Positions 9,777 through 18,178 of a stretch of DNA of 64,000 bases are shown piece after piece (within the stretch, counting starts at the first letter, position 1; the number at the start of each line of letters is the position of its first letter). The DNA lies in NCBI RefSeq assembly GCF_004770145.1, contig NZ_RQFW01000005.1, positions 124,001 to 188,000 of the forward strand. Direction: 5' to 3'. The notes beneath the pieces are model-generated. The model made no database searches, had not been told where the DNA came from, and saw only the letters and a program-made list of their open reading frames with translations. Both the position numbers and the translations under genes were made by a program. This DNA comes from Leptospira bourretii (GTDB taxonomy: Bacteria > Spirochaetota > Leptospiria > Leptospirales > Leptospiraceae).

Positions 9777-10388
9777 TCATTTTAACCGAGTGCTTAGATC
9801 GGCATTCAACTCATTAAATGTATTGGTGAGACCAAGATTCCAACCAAGAACCAAAGCTTCGGGATCTTTTTTTTCAATGAGTTGGATTTGTTTGTAAGTT
9901 TTTCGGAACACTGGTGTAGAAATTGAATCCTTATCTTCATAAACCACAATCTCAAATTCTAGAACCGCTTTTGGTTCTTTGGTACGAAAGTCTCCATACA
10001 TTTGAGAAAGGTTTAGTTCAATAAAATGTGTAACATTGATTCTGGTGTTCATACTCGCATCCCATTCAAAGTTACCGGATTTCAAAAGAGAACGAACAAA
10101 CTCTTCTTTGAAGTTATGGGCCGGCGGAATAAAAAAACCATTATAAAAATCGGATTCGTAAACGGCATTTTCTTTGCGATATACAAATTCTTTTCCTTCG
10201 AATCTTTGAGAAATAAAAACCTTTCGGACGACAAAAGTCCTTGGTTTTGGAACAACAAACAATTGTTTGATTTCACCAACTTCGATTAAAAAAAATCTTT
10301 TTTCAGGAAAAGTTTTACTAACTCCAAAACATTGGGTTAAAACAAATGTGAATCCAATTAAAATGAAAAAACGGGTCAAAGCTTTCAT
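9777..10388 (-). CDS. Outer-membrane lipoprotein of the Mla/MCE system (PqiC-like auxiliary component)
   Basis: About 203 residues from the ATG at 10388; a longer frame to 10460 would place 24 polar residues ahead of the signal sequence. The N-terminus MKALTRFFILIGF is a lipoprotein signal peptide ending in the lipobox LTQC with Cys20 as the lipidation site. The mature part resembles ABC-type transport auxiliary lipoproteins (PF03886, PqiC-like) in size and beta-rich pattern; this is inferred mainly from context. It follows mlaD by 4 bp as the last gene of the operon and would be an envelope partner for phospholipid traffic between membranes. Confidence 0.75.
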   Translation of the reverse strand: MKALTRFFILIGFTFVLTQCFGVSKTFPEKRFFLIEVGEIKQLFVVPKPRTFVVRKVFISQRFEGKEFVYRKENAVYESDFYNGFFIPPAHNFKEEFVRSLLKSGNFEWDASMNTRINVTHFIELNLSQMYGDFRTKEPKAVLEFEIVVYEDKDSISTPVFRKTYKQIQLIEKKDPEALVLGWNLGLTNTFNELNADLSTRLK

Positions 10389-10392
10389 ACTT

Positions 10393-11340
10393 TTATTTCC
10401 AAAGTTTAGACTTGTTTGGTGCTTCTCCGAAAAGAAACTGAGAAGGATATTTTTTCGCATTCGAAGTTACTTCTTTTAAATCTTCGGATGCGATTCTTAA
10501 ATTTTCAATTGATGTAGATATGTCTCCCTGATTCGAAGCAAGAAGTGTATCCAATCGTTTTAATGTCATTTGTAACTGCGTCACAGAGGCATCTAATTTT
10601 TTAGGTAAACCTTGTGTATCAGGACTAGCAATGAGTGCCTTTACTTCTGCATTTGTTTTACGAAGGTCAACGAGAAGTCCGGTGGATTCACGTGCTAAAT
10701 CACCTAACTTTGCTTCTTGGATGGTTTGGTTTAGATTTCGAATGAGTTCGCCCACACCCAATAGAATTTTATCAACATCTGCTTTTTCTACTTTGTCGAA
10801 AAACTTATCTACGGATGCAGTGAAACGAGAGATGGTACTTGGAGCAGAAGGGATATAAATTGTTTTTGGTTCCCATTCGATTGACAAAGGAGGGTTTTTT
10901 TCAGGATTCAAATAATCAACTTCAAGATATGCTGTCCCAGTTAATCCTTGTGAGGCGAGACGAACACGAAGTCCACTTTGAATCATCCTCTGAACGGTTT
11001 TTTTTAAATCATTCCCATAAACACCCTTCACAAAATCAGGAACAGACATTTTAATCAAAACATATCTTCCATAACGAAGTTCTGTATCTTCTGTGAGTTT
11101 ATCCGAATATTCATTTTGAACAAAAGTAATCTCTTGGACTGTCCCAACTTTTACGCCACGGTGTTTCACTGGAGAACCAATGTCCAAACCTTGGACTGAT
11201 TCATCGAAATAGGTCTCCAGACTAACTGATCTTTGAAAGATATTCCCAGCAGTGAAAACAATTAAAAACAAAATCAGTGTAAAAAAACTAACTAGGACAA
11301 AAATCCCAACTTTGAAATATATTTTATTCGATTGGTTCAT
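10393..11340 (-). CDS. mlaD: MlaD/MCE-domain lipid-binding protein
   Basis: A 315-residue periplasmic protein with one N-terminal membrane anchor (residues 9-31) and an MCE domain at about 35-130, including FDESVQGLDIGSPVKHRGV and the GLTGTAYLEV strand. The C-terminal 170 residues are helical and coiled-coil-like, with heptad patterns such as ASVTQLQMTLKRLDTLLAS. MCE proteins form ring hexamers that carry lipids between the MlaFE complex and the outer membrane. Its start overlaps the mlaF stop (ATGA, 11337-11340), indicating translational coupling in the order mlaE-mlaF-mlaD-lipoprotein. Confidence 0.92.
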   Translation of the reverse strand: MNQSNKIYFKVGIFVLVSFFTLILFLIVFTAGNIFQRSVSLETYFDESVQGLDIGSPVKHRGVKVGTVQEITFVQNEYSDKLTEDTELRYGRYVLIKMSVPDFVKGVYGNDLKKTVQRMIQSGLRVRLASQGLTGTAYLEVDYLNPEKNPPLSIEWEPKTIYIPSAPSTISRFTASVDKFFDKVEKADVDKILLGVGELIRNLNQTIQEAKLGDLARESTGLLVDLRKTNAEVKALIASPDTQGLPKKLDASVTQLQMTLKRLDTLLASNQGDISTSIENLRIASEDLKEVTSNAKKYPSQFLFGEAPNKSKLWK

Positions 11341-12104
11341 AATTGAGAACTCTCCTGAGGAATACGATTGAAGAATTGTTTTACAAAAGGGTCTTTTGAT
11401 TTTTCTTTTAAATCTTTTGGTTTGCCTTCTGCGATGATTCCTTTTTTGCTTTTGTCTAAAACAATCACTCGATCCGCCATAGTAAAGACAGAGGGAAGTT
11501 CATGAGTTACGATTACAAAAGTAACTCCCAAAGTTCTCGACAAACGAATGATTAGGTGGTCTAACTCCACGCTAGTGATGGGATCTAGACCTGCACTTGG
11601 TTCATCCAAAAATAAAATTTCTGGATCCATTGCCATAGCACGGGCAATGGCTGCACGTTTTTTCATACCGCCCGAAAGTTCAGCTGGATACAGATGAGCA
11701 AAAGGAAATAGCCCAACCATTTTCAATTTGGTCATTGCAATTTCATTCATGATAGCCAAAGGAAGTTTTGTAAATTCTTCTAAAGGCAGTCGAATATTTT
11801 CTAATAAGGACATGGAACCAAATAAAGCACTTTGTTGGTACATCACTCCAATTCGGTTCCAGATTTCTATTTTTTTCTTCCCTTCTGCCAAAACGATATC
11901 ATCTTCATCAATCCATATACGGCCGCTAAATGGTGAAGTGAGGCCAATCATATTTTTTAATACAGTAGATTTACCGCAGCCGGAACCACCGAGTATTCCG
12001 AATATTTCTCCTCGGTTGACTTCAAAGGAAATATCTTCCATAATCACTGTATGGCCGTATCCCGTTGTTAAATGTTCCACTCGAATGATTGGTTTTTCTT
12101 TCAT
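11337..12104 (-). CDS. mlaF: MlaF-type ABC transporter ATP-binding protein
   Basis: A 255-residue ATPase that powers the Mla lipid transporter. The start is taken at 12104 (MKEKPIIRVEHL), where the ATG overlaps the mlaE stop as ATGA; the frame extends further upstream only inside mlaE. Motifs: Walker A GGSGCGKST, Q-loop MYQQSALFGS, signature ELSGGMKKRAAIARA, Walker B ILFLDEPSAGLDP, and switch His in VTHELPS. The GGM-KR variant of the signature is typical of the MlaF family. Cytoplasmic face of the inner membrane, partnered with the permease just upstream. Confidence 0.95.
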   Translation of the reverse strand: MKEKPIIRVEHLTTGYGHTVIMEDISFEVNRGEIFGILGGSGCGKSTVLKNMIGLTSPFSGRIWIDEDDIVLAEGKKKIEIWNRIGVMYQQSALFGSMSLLENIRLPLEEFTKLPLAIMNEIAMTKLKMVGLFPFAHLYPAELSGGMKKRAAIARAMAMDPEILFLDEPSAGLDPITSVELDHLIIRLSRTLGVTFVIVTHELPSVFTMADRVIVLDKSKKGIIAEGKPKDLKEKSKDPFVKQFFNRIPQESSQL

Positions 12105-13225
12105 ATTCGTAGATAAAAGTATAAGACGGAAAAAATTCCATCTAAGATGGAAACAAGTATGATGGAACCAACAACGGCTGAAGTAGTCGATTCCCCAACA
12201 GCCCCTGCTCCTGATGCTGTTTTTAGACCTCGGTAACAACCAATGGATGCAATGATCATCCCAAAAAAATATGATTTTAAGAGACCACCTAAGATATCGG
12301 ACAAACCCACTGCCAAATTCACTTGGTTGATGAAAGTAACGAGTGGAAAACCAAAACTAATCAACACCACTGCCCCACCGATCAGTCCAAATAAATTAAA
12401 AACAATGGTGAGGAGAGGAGTCATGAGTAAGGACGCCACCAAACGAGGGATAATGAGAAATTGAACAGGAGGAAGACCCATCGTAGTCAGTGCATCAATT
12501 TCTTCAGAAACCTTCATGGTTCCGAGTTCCGCTGCAAAAGCAGAACCAGACCTTCCCGAAAGAATAAAAGCTGTCATCAGAGGACCAAGTTCCCGAAACA
12601 AAGAAAGGCCCACAAGGTTGGCGACAAAAATTTCTGCTCCAAACCTTCGCATCGGAATGGCAGATTGAAAGGACATGATAAGACCAAGTAAAAATCCAAT
12701 CATCGCTATGATGGGGAATGCATTGACTCCCATGGATTCCGCTACACGAAAGGTATCTTTCCATCGGATCTTTGAAGGATGCAAAAAAGAACGCCAAAAA
12801 GAAACAGTAAGTTCACCAGTGAATGTAATCAGATATTTGAATTCTAACAAAGAATCAATGGTTAGTTTCCCGATTTTTTCTGACCTTCTTAAAGAATGAG
12901 AATGTGTTTCCTTATTTTTTTTGCTATCGTCTTCGGAAACACTTAGGCGGTATCGAAATTGCTCGCCTAATCCATATAAGGTGAACTGGATTTTCCTTTG
13001 TTCACATTCCAATCGGATTAATTTTAAAAATGAAATCCCAGATGAATCTGCTTCGGTCAAATTAGCTGCATGTACAACAATGGTGCGAGGGGGATTTTTT
13101 TTTAAGATATCAAAAAAGGCAGTCCAATCTTTTCCCGTTTCCGAAGCAGTAAGGACCGCCGGGAGATGGATTTCTAAGTTGCTTCCTTCCCAAAGAAAGG
13201 AGGATTGTCGATGAATTGTATCCAC
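12101..13225 (-). CDS. mlaE: MlaE-type permease with fused N-terminal STAS (MlaB-like) domain
   Basis: A 374-residue fusion. Residues about 10-105 look like a STAS domain, including RTIVVHAANLTEADSSGISF, the position of MlaB in the E. coli complex; residues 125-374 are the MlaE permease with five or so membrane helices and motifs such as RFGAEIFVANLVGLSLFREL, GRSGSAFAAELGTM and SEEIDALTTMG. In E. coli MlaB and MlaE are separate proteins. It is the first gene of the four-gene operon; the 87 bp to the divergent AraC gene should contain both promoters. Confidence 0.93.
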   Translation of the reverse strand: MDTIHRQSSFLWEGSNLEIHLPAVLTASETGKDWTAFFDILKKNPPRTIVVHAANLTEADSSGISFLKLIRLECEQRKIQFTLYGLGEQFRYRLSVSEDDSKKNKETHSHSLRRSEKIGKLTIDSLLEFKYLITFTGELTVSFWRSFLHPSKIRWKDTFRVAESMGVNAFPIIAMIGFLLGLIMSFQSAIPMRRFGAEIFVANLVGLSLFRELGPLMTAFILSGRSGSAFAAELGTMKVSEEIDALTTMGLPPVQFLIIPRLVASLLMTPLLTIVFNLFGLIGGAVVLISFGFPLVTFINQVNLAVGLSDILGGLLKSYFFGMIIASIGCYRGLKTASGAGAVGESTTSAVVGSIILVSILDGIFSVLYFYLRI

Positions 13226-13312
13226 GTTTCAAACGTAATTCTATTTCAGAACGAACCCGAGGCAAGTGATTTTATTTTACAATCCAATCGATTGATTCAA
13301 ATATGAACCACA

Positions 13313-14401
13313 ATGTGGAATATCACAAGCCATTTGATTGTTTTTTCTGCCGGACTTTCCCTGCTCTTTGCCTGGGGAGAATTCCTGAGAAAAAACTCGA
13401 GTGGGCAAACCAAAGTGCAAGGGTTATTATTTCTCTTTGCCGCAATGTTCCAAGCGCATACCTTTTTCACAACCAGTGGACTTTACCAATTTTTTCCCCA
13501 TTTTTATTTGGTCCATTTGCCTTTCACGGCTTGTATTGGTGCCCTTCTCAAACGATATTTTTCAGAACTTTGGGATGAAAGCCAAAACAGGAATCAATTT
13601 TCATTTTGGGAACTTGTGCCCGCTATCATTGTGACCATCCTTTTAACTCCTTTTTACTTTTCTTCTGCTTCCGAAAAAATTGCGCTACACTCAAAGTATT
13701 TGATAGAAGGAGTTCCACTTAAGTTTCAAATCACAATTCTCATTGCAGTTTTACCCATATTTTATGCTGCTTTTTATGTTTTCACACAAATGGCAAAATA
13801 CATTCGTTTGGAACGTTTTAAAAGTTCGGCTCATCTTCGTTTGGTGGGAATTGTTGTTGGGATTGGTGCTTTTTCCAGTTTGATAGGAGTTTACACTTTA
13901 TTTTTTCACCAAAGACATGGACTCGAAATAGTTTCCACCTTTATTGCGTTACTTCTCATTGGTATTTACTTACTCAGACAAAAAAGCCCAGAGTTATGGG
14001 GTGAAGTGCAAAGGATTGTCATTGAAGAAAAAAAATACCAAACCTCCCAATTAGGGGGATTCAATTTAGAGACACTCCAAAACCAACTCCTCCATTTGAT
14101 GGAAGAAGAAAAAATCTATCGTGATGAAAGCATCAATTTAGAAAAGTTAGCCAACCAAATGGATCTATCCGAACACCAACTATCGGAGTATTTGAACCTC
14201 CACCAAAAAAAGAGTTTTTTTCATCTAGTCAACCACTACCGAATCCGCGAAGCAAAGGCACTTTTTGCTTCTCACCCAGAACGAAATATCCTAACCATCG
14301 CTTATGACGTTGGGTTCCCTTCCAAATCCACTTTCTATGACGCCTTCAAAAGAGAAGTAGGTACAAGTCCTAGCGAATTTAGAAAGTCGCTTGGGAAATG
14401 A
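13313..14401 (+). CDS. AraC-family regulator with N-terminal membrane domain
   Basis: A 362-residue protein with about seven hydrophobic segments between residues 5 and 225, then a cytoplasmic AraC-type DNA-binding domain at about 255-360. The second HTH is clear: RNILTIAYDVGFPSKSTFYD followed by FKREVGTSPSEFRKSL. Membrane-embedded AraC regulators of this type are common in Leptospira and Bacteroidetes and probably sense an envelope or lipid signal. The gene is divergent from the Mla operon and 116 bp upstream of a hydroxylase gene with dyads in between, making both candidate targets. No strong ribosome binding site is seen before the ATG. Confidence 0.88.
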   Translation: MWNITSHLIVFSAGLSLLFAWGEFLRKNSSGQTKVQGLLFLFAAMFQAHTFFTTSGLYQFFPHFYLVHLPFTACIGALLKRYFSELWDESQNRNQFSFWELVPAIIVTILLTPFYFSSASEKIALHSKYLIEGVPLKFQITILIAVLPIFYAAFYVFTQMAKYIRLERFKSSAHLRLVGIVVGIGAFSSLIGVYTLFFHQRHGLEIVSTFIALLLIGIYLLRQKSPELWGEVQRIVIEEKKYQTSQLGGFNLETLQNQLLHLMEEEKIYRDESINLEKLANQMDLSEHQLSEYLNLHQKKSFFHLVNHYRIREAKALFASHPERNILTIAYDVGFPSKSTFYDAFKREVGTSPSEFRKSLGK

Positions 14402-14455
14402 TCCGGATGGACCCGCTCGGAATCTTTTTTTATTCCGACTTTACCGATCCGGTCG
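14400..14455 (+). promoter_or_regulatory. Dyads and repeats upstream of the hydroxylase gene
   Basis: The gap between the AraC-type gene and the hydroxylase holds a direct repeat of GATCCGG (14400-14406 and 14446-14452), each within a local dyad (ATCCGGAT at 14401-14408; ACCG-ATC-CGGT at 14444-14454). A perfect 7-bp hairpin with a T-rich loop (TCGGAAT at 14417-14423, ATTCCGA at 14432-14438) lies between them. These could be regulator binding sites; the hairpin could instead weakly terminate the upstream gene. Confidence 0.45.
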
Positions 14456-14517
14456 ATTTGAATTTTATTTTTTGTTAGAATGGTTTCATTCTCAAGGCAA
14501 AGGGTTAGGAGAGTTCT

Positions 14518-15381
14518 ATGTTTGGTGGACCAGTTCAGTGTGATTTAGTTTTAGATTGTGTTACCAAAATTGGTTTTACACAAGGTGTATTAAATTTCTT
14601 ACGTTATTACCCAATTGCAGGGTTAGCATTTCTATTATTCTATGTTTGGCGAAAGGATTTTTTTGAAACTTATCGTATCCAAAAAGTTTATCCCAAAGCG
14701 GAAAAAGTTTGGAAAGAGTTTCGCCAATCGGCAGTGACACTACTTGTTTTCACATTAGTGGCGGTCACGAATATCACTTTGATGAAAGCAAAAATTGTCC
14801 CAAGTGCTGTGTATTTTGGGCCAGTTTCTAGTTGGTCAGGGATCGGATATATTTTCCTTAGTTTCGCACTTTTTACAATTTGGCATGAAACTTGGTTCTA
14901 TTGGATGCATAGATTTGCTCATATCAAAAAAGTTTACCCACATGTCCATTCGGAACACCACCAATCAGTCAATCCTTCTCCTCTTGCTGCTTACCGGTTC
15001 CAAGCCACAGAAGCATTTTTAGAAGCTATCTACATTGTTCCTTTTGTTATGTTTGTTCCTGTCCATTTTTATGTAGTTTTATTCCATACTTTTTATGCGA
15101 TGATTCTGAACATTTGGTGGCACCTAGGATATGAGTTTTTCCCAAAAGGTTGGGCCTCTCACCCCATAACAAAATGGATCAATACATCCACTCACCATAA
15201 CCTCCACCACCAAAAATTCCAAGGCAACTATTCCCTTTATTTCAATGTATGGGATCGTCTCATGGGAACCAACTTTCCTTACTATGAAACTTACTATGAA
15301 CAAGTCACAGAAGAAAGAGATAGAAAACGAAAAGAACAAAAACCAAAGAAGGAAGCAGCAGTCGAAGTTTTAGTTTCTTAA
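14518..15381 (+). CDS. Fatty acid hydroxylase / sterol desaturase superfamily membrane protein
   Basis: A 287-residue membrane enzyme with hydrophobic segments at about residues 28-43, 63-82, 100-120 and 178-205. Three histidine boxes for a di-iron centre are present: HETWFYWMHR, HVHSEHHQS and THHNLHHQ, with FNVWDRLMGTNFP after the last box as in the family. The C-terminus is a short Lys/Glu-rich tail. Reaction probably O2-dependent hydroxylation or desaturation of a lipid; substrate unknown. An AGGAG ribosome binding site precedes the ATG. It follows the membrane AraC regulator on the same strand and is likely controlled by it. Confidence 0.87.
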   Translation: MFGGPVQCDLVLDCVTKIGFTQGVLNFLRYYPIAGLAFLLFYVWRKDFFETYRIQKVYPKAEKVWKEFRQSAVTLLVFTLVAVTNITLMKAKIVPSAVYFGPVSSWSGIGYIFLSFALFTIWHETWFYWMHRFAHIKKVYPHVHSEHHQSVNPSPLAAYRFQATEAFLEAIYIVPFVMFVPVHFYVVLFHTFYAMILNIWWHLGYEFFPKGWASHPITKWINTSTHHNLHHQKFQGNYSLYFNVWDRLMGTNFPYYETYYEQVTEERDRKRKEQKPKKEAAVEVLVS

Positions 15382-15451
15382 AACAATCCTGGGGTTGTCT
15401 GCTTGTCTAAGAGATGACCCAGACCCACCTATTTTGAACTTTTTTTTACAA

Positions 15452-15541
15452 TTACCTCAATGGAAACTGGTATGGATGAGATTTTTTTCAAATCCATGTC
15501 CCCGTTTCCAAAATGGAAACGTTATTCATTTGAGGTAAAAA
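15452..15541 (+). promoter_or_regulatory. Nested inverted repeats enclosing the ribosome binding site of the YCII-like gene
   Basis: The 90 bp before the ATG at 15542 form a nested dyad: TTACCTCAA (15452-15460) pairs with TTGAGGTAA (15530-15538); TGGAAAC (15461-15467) pairs with GTTTCCA (15504-15510); ATGGAT (15472-15477) pairs with ATCCAT (15492-15497). A competing local hairpin, CGTTTCC (15503-15509) with GGAAACG (15515-15521), would exclude the middle stem. The right outer arm contains the GAGG Shine-Dalgarno sequence, so the RNA could hide or expose it. Function is inferred. Confidence 0.6.
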
Positions 15542-15898
15542 ATGAAAGAGTTCACATTAATTTTTCGAAATAGCAACCAAGAGGGAGAAAGACCATCCCC
15601 TGACCAAATGCAAAAAGTCTTACAAGAATGGATGGCTTGGATGACCAATTTGTCGGCGAAGGAACAATTGGCTGACAAAGGAAACCGTTTGGCGATTTCA
15701 GATGCAAAAACAGTTCGTCCGGGCAATTTGGTGACAGATGGACCTTACACAGAGATCAAAGAATTTATCAATGGTTATATCGTTGTTAGATCAGAATCAC
15801 TCACTGGTGCTGTTGAAATTGCGAAAGGTTGTCCTATTCTAAAAATCGGAGGAAATGTCGAAGTTAGAAAAGTCGTAACTCCTGATGACCATAGTTAA
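15542..15898 (+). CDS. YCII/DGPF-domain protein
   Basis: A 118-residue soluble protein of the YCII-related (DGPF) family. The hallmark region appears as VTDGPYTEIKEFINGY, with DGPY replacing the usual DGPF, followed by the SLTGAVEIAKGCPIL segment typical of the family. DGPF proteins are the conserved genomic neighbours of ECF42 sigma factors, and here the sigma gene starts inside its last codons (14-bp overlap). Biochemical role unknown in the family. Its ribosome binding site GAGG lies in a large dyad. Confidence 0.9.
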   Translation: MKEFTLIFRNSNQEGERPSPDQMQKVLQEWMAWMTNLSAKEQLADKGNRLAISDAKTVRPGNLVTDGPYTEIKEFINGYIVVRSESLTGAVEIAKGCPILKIGGNVEVRKVVTPDDHS

Positions 15899-17117
15899 TC
15901 AAGAAACCAAAATCCTTTCGGATTTGTTTCGTAGAGAACAAGTAAAAATGACGGCCGTTTTGTGCCGTCATTTTAGTTTGAAAGACCTAGATTTAGTTGA
16001 GGACATTGTTGCCGAAACATTTTTACGAGCCACCGAAGTTTGGCCACAAAATGGAATCCCAGAAAATCCTTCTGCTTGGCTTTACACTGTTGCCAAAAAT
16101 ATCGCAAAAGATGGATTTAGAAAAAAAATATCTGAAACAAAAAAAATAAATAATGTTCTAAACTCAAATATTGAAGAACCACAAGACATTAGTTTTGAGG
16201 AAAGTTTAATTTCCGACAGTCACCTCGCAATGATCTTTGCTGTTTGCGAAAATACAATTTCTCCAAAAAGCAGAGTTTGTTTAAGTTTACAAATTTTATG
16301 TGGCTTTAGTGTTGAAGAAATAGGATTTGCTCTTCATTCAAACAAAGAAGCGGTAAAAAAAATTTTATTCCGCACACGCGAACAATTACGCCAATCAAAG
16401 TTTGAAATTAAAAATCTTCCAATTGATGAAATTAAATTGAGGATGGACTCAGTCCTTTTAACAATTTACCTTCTTTTTAACGAAGGTTATTCGTCAAAAA
16501 CAAAAGATTCCGTGATTCGTATTGATTTAATCAAACAAGCAATGAATCTGGGACTCTCCCTGACTCTTACAAAATCAACAAAAACTCCTGAATTGTTAGC
16601 ACTCATGTCTCTTTTTTGTTTTCAGGCATCTCGACTCGACTCTCGCACAAATACGCAAGGGTCAGTTGTTATTTTTACTGACCAAGATAAATCCAAATGG
16701 GACCAAAACTTGATTCAGAAGGGAAACGAATATTTTTTAGAGGCATTTAGCACAACCTCACGATCAAGATACCATTATGAAGCTGCCATTGCCTATTGGC
16801 ATACGCAAGAAGAGTCCTTAGAAAAATGGAAATACATCTTAAACATATATGATAACTTTTTGGAAATTTACAAGTCTCCATCGGTTTTTTTAAATCGAGT
16901 TTTTGCTTATTCAAAGGTTTTTGGAAAACAAAAAGCGTTAGATGAGATGGAAAATTATAAAGATTATAAAAATCGTGATTATCATTCGTTAATTGGATAT
17001 TTATATTCTAATTCTAATAATGACTTGGCATCAATTCATTTCCAAAAAGCGATTCAACTAACTAGATCTAAAAAAGAAATCGCACTCTTAGAACAAAAAA
17101 TCAAAGAATTAAACTAA
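15885..17117 (+). CDS. ECF42-type RNA polymerase sigma factor with C-terminal extension
   Basis: A 410-residue sigma factor. Residues 10-85 are region 2 (DLVEDIVAETFLRATEVWP, then NPSAWLYTVAKNIAKDGFR), residues about 115-170 region 4 (LSLQILCGFSVEEIGFAL), and the remaining 240 residues a long extension beginning with SVLLTIYLLFNEGYSS, the marker of the ECF42 (DUF6596) group, whose extension is TPR-like. No anti-sigma gene is nearby; in ECF42 the extension is thought to take that role. It overlaps the DGPF gene by 14 bp, the classic ECF42 arrangement. Downstream lies a 178-bp gap. Confidence 0.93.
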   Translation: MTIVNQETKILSDLFRREQVKMTAVLCRHFSLKDLDLVEDIVAETFLRATEVWPQNGIPENPSAWLYTVAKNIAKDGFRKKISETKKINNVLNSNIEEPQDISFEESLISDSHLAMIFAVCENTISPKSRVCLSLQILCGFSVEEIGFALHSNKEAVKKILFRTREQLRQSKFEIKNLPIDEIKLRMDSVLLTIYLLFNEGYSSKTKDSVIRIDLIKQAMNLGLSLTLTKSTKTPELLALMSLFCFQASRLDSRTNTQGSVVIFTDQDKSKWDQNLIQKGNEYFLEAFSTTSRSRYHYEAAIAYWHTQEESLEKWKYILNIYDNFLEIYKSPSVFLNRVFAYSKVFGKQKALDEMENYKDYKNRDYHSLIGYLYSNSNNDLASIHFQKAIQLTRSKKEIALLEQKIKELN

Positions 17118-17295
17118 AAAGTTTTTCCAGAGGAGAACCCTACTTACTTAACTTGAGTTCTTCTTGTATCCATTGTAATTATATATCCTTTTCTTTTTGA
17201 GACTGATAAAGAAACAAACTCTCCTTTTGGTTCTTTTTGAATAAGCAGTTGACTATTGTTCTAAACCATTACCCTAACAGGACAGAAGGTGTCAT

Positions 17296-18147
17296 ATGGC
17301 TTATCATCTACAAGATAAAGTAGTTCTCATCACAGGTGCAGCCGGTGGAATCGGAACCGCTTGCGCAAAAGAACTGTATGCAGAAGGTGCCAAACTTGTA
17401 TTAACAGACGTATCTCAAAAATCAGTGGATACATTGGCTGCTGAGTTTGCAAAAGAACGAGTATTAGCAAAAGCAATGGACGTAACTGATTGGGAATCCA
17501 TAAAAAAAGTAACCAGTTTATCCGTTTCCACTTTTGGAAAACTTGATATTGTTTTTGCCAATGCAGGCATCTCATGGAAAGAATCTGCTTATACTGTATT
17601 TAATTGTGAAGAATCGGAATTTGAAAAAATTATAGATGTGGACTTACTTGGTGTTTGGCGCACAGTCAAATCATCTTTACCTGAAATTGTAAAAAACAAA
17701 GGACAAGTGGTTGTTACCTCTTCCATCTACGCATTCACAAATGGAATGTGTAATGCACCGTATGCGACTTCCAAAGCAGGGATTGAAATGTTTGTCCGTT
17801 CTCTTCGGGCAGAACTTGCCGGCAAGTCTGCAAGTGCTAGTGTATTGTATCCTGGTTGGATTACGACTCCACTGACAGAGGGTGTTTTCGGAGGAGATCG
17901 TCTAACAACAACCATGCGAGAAATCGGATTCCCACATATTTTAAGAAAAGCAATTCCTCCTGAAAAAGTGGCAAAGGCATTGGTCAATGGTTTGAAACAG
18001 CGAAAACCAAGAATCATTGTACCGGCTCGTTGGGTTCCCATCCAACTCTTCCGGGGGATTGTTGGAATTTTTTCTGATTGGTATCTTTCAAACCACTCCC
18101 GCATCCAGTCCTTACTTTTGGAGTTAGAAAATAGAACTAAGAAATAA
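17296..18147 (+). CDS. Short-chain dehydrogenase/reductase
   Basis: A 283-residue classical SDR. NAD(P)-binding motif TGAAGGIG at residues 14-21, the NAG motif in FANAGIS, the catalytic Ser in VVTSSIYAF and the YATSK catalytic pair are all in place. The C-terminal 80 residues contain PPEKVAKALVNGLKQRKPRI, seen in SDRs that act on lipophilic substrates. An acidic residue after the second strand (LTDVS) favours NAD(H). Substrate unknown. It stands alone, with a TTGACT promoter-like hexamer at 17249-17254 but no convincing -10. Confidence 0.9.
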   Translation: MAYHLQDKVVLITGAAGGIGTACAKELYAEGAKLVLTDVSQKSVDTLAAEFAKERVLAKAMDVTDWESIKKVTSLSVSTFGKLDIVFANAGISWKESAYTVFNCEESEFEKIIDVDLLGVWRTVKSSLPEIVKNKGQVVVTSSIYAFTNGMCNAPYATSKAGIEMFVRSLRAELAGKSASASVLYPGWITTPLTEGVFGGDRLTTTMREIGFPHILRKAIPPEKVAKALVNGLKQRKPRIIVPARWVPIQLFRGIVGIFSDWYLSNHSRIQSLLLELENRTKK

Positions 18148-18178
18148 AAATAGAGAAATTGATTCAAAAAAGAATTGG

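Noticed and set aside
12504..12797. Minus-strand reading frame inside mlaE
   Set aside because: It is a frame shadow of the MlaE permease, whose motifs are in the longer frame.
17249..17277. Sigma-70 promoter before the SDR gene
   Set aside because: TTGACT is present but the -10 at the right distance (CCCTAA) is poor.
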